This document shows positions 4,848-5,279 of a stretch of 5,279 nucleotides of DNA, one piece after another. Origin of the DNA: Methanoregula sp. (lineage in GTDB: Archaea; Halobacteriota; Methanomicrobia; Methanomicrobiales; Methanospirillaceae); NCBI GenBank assembly GCA_022710665.1, contig JAKLGN010000097.1, positions 1 to 5,279 on the forward strand, given 5' to 3'. Made by a program: the position numbers and the translations under genes. Position 1 is the first letter of the stretch, and each line of letters starts with the position of its first letter. The notes beneath the pieces are model-generated. The model worked only from the letters and a program-made list of their open reading frames with translations, ran no database searches and was not told where the DNA came from.

Positions 4848-5279
4848 ATGCACGAGGCTCACCAGTATCAAAAGAACAAAGATGGCTCGGTGACCTGCTC
4901 CCTTTGCAGCCACCGCTGCACGATAAAAGATAACAGGCACGGGATCTGCGGCATCCGATGGAACGAGCACGGGATGCTGGACGCCAGGACCTACGGGAAG
5001 ATCAGTGCCGAGGCATTTGATCCCATCGAGAAGAAACCACTGTTCCACTACCTGCCCGGAACCCTTTCCTATTCTCTCGGGGGGGTCGGGTGCAACTTCC
5101 ACTGTGAGCACTGCCAGAACTGGCAAATCTCCCGTGCTGGCCTTGAAGAAGCCCGGTTGCGGAACCTTGCTGTGGAAGAAGGGGTTCACCGCGCTATTGC
5201 CGGAGGATGCGCCAGTATCTCGTGGACCTACAATGAACCGACAATATGGCACGAATACACCCTTGACATGGGAACGCTG
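4848..5279 (+). CDS. amrS: AmmeMemoRadiSam system radical SAM protein, 5' part
   Basis: The frame opens at the ATG at 4848-4850 and is still open at the window end, giving 144 N-terminal residues of a protein that is normally over 300. The N-terminus has CSLCSHRC-x9-CGIRWNE, four cysteines at 17, 20, 24 and 34, typical of this family. Next come EKKPLFHYLPGTLSYSLGG at 61-79 and the radical SAM cluster motif CNFHCEHCQNW, with C82, C86 and C89 in CxxxCxxC spacing to hold the [4Fe-4S] that cleaves S-adenosylmethionine. ISWTYNEPTIWHEYTLD at 124-140 is a further family hallmark. It is related to pyruvate formate-lyase activating enzymes (COG1180), but the N-terminal cysteine block points to the AmmeMemoRadiSam type, found with AMMECR1 and Memo homologues. 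The substrate is not known. The upstream CCGGGA is a poor ribosome-binding site, and no ATG or GTG is in frame between the preceding stop and 4848. Confidence 0.88.
   Translation, partial: MHEAHQYQKNKDGSVTCSLCSHRCTIKDNRHGICGIRWNEHGMLDARTYGKISAEAFDPIEKKPLFHYLPGTLSYSLGGVGCNFHCEHCQNWQISRAGLEEARLRNLAVEEGVHRAIAGGCASISWTYNEPTIWHEYTLDMGTL

Noticed and set aside
4716..5252. 178-codon minus-strand open frame
   Set aside because: It is antisense to the zinc-ribbon and radical SAM genes, which carry clear cysteine motifs; its own translation shows no domain.

Overview
The window looks archaeal, most likely a methanogen of the Methanomicrobiales (Methanoregula-like). This is inferred from several points together: an archaeal-type UMP kinase, a tRNA gene without an encoded CCA end, A/T-rich boxes about 25-30 bases upstream of genes, poly-T tracts after genes, and the radical SAM gene of the AmmeMemoRadiSam set. 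No gene here is specific to methanogenesis, so the lineage is a judgement and not a proof.

Layout. (1) Bases 1-1483, plus strand: the end of a DUF47/PhoU-like gene, then a complete PiT-family inorganic phosphate permease, ending in a hairpin and T-tract. (2) Bases 1580-2263, minus strand: an integral-membrane methyltransferase of the isoprenylcysteine/phospholipid methyltransferase type, convergent with the permease. (3) Bases 2264-2858: about 600 bases with no convincing gene but several GC-rich palindromes. (4) Bases 2859-3581, minus strand: a tRNA-Pro(TGG) followed after 6 bases by endonuclease III (nth). (5) Bases 3582-3907: a second gene-poor stretch, with repeats related to those in region 3 and an orphan plus-strand hairpin followed by eight T. 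(6) Bases 3908-4612, minus strand: UMP kinase (pyrH), ending in a ten-T tract. (7) Bases 4654-5279, plus strand, divergent from pyrH: a 52-residue zinc-ribbon protein and the start of the AmmeMemoRadiSam radical SAM gene, which runs off the window.

Functions. The first pair forms a phosphate uptake unit with its usual partner protein. The others are housekeeping genes in short transcription units: base-excision repair, proline decoding, pyrimidine nucleotide synthesis, and a conserved radical SAM enzyme whose substrate is unknown.

I see no CRISPR array, transposase, phage gene or obvious new defence system. The most interesting material lies in the intergenic regions: a diverged two-block repeat present on both sides of the nth/tRNA unit, a terminator-like hairpin without a gene, and a short inverted repeat in the divergent pyrH/zinc-ribbon gap.
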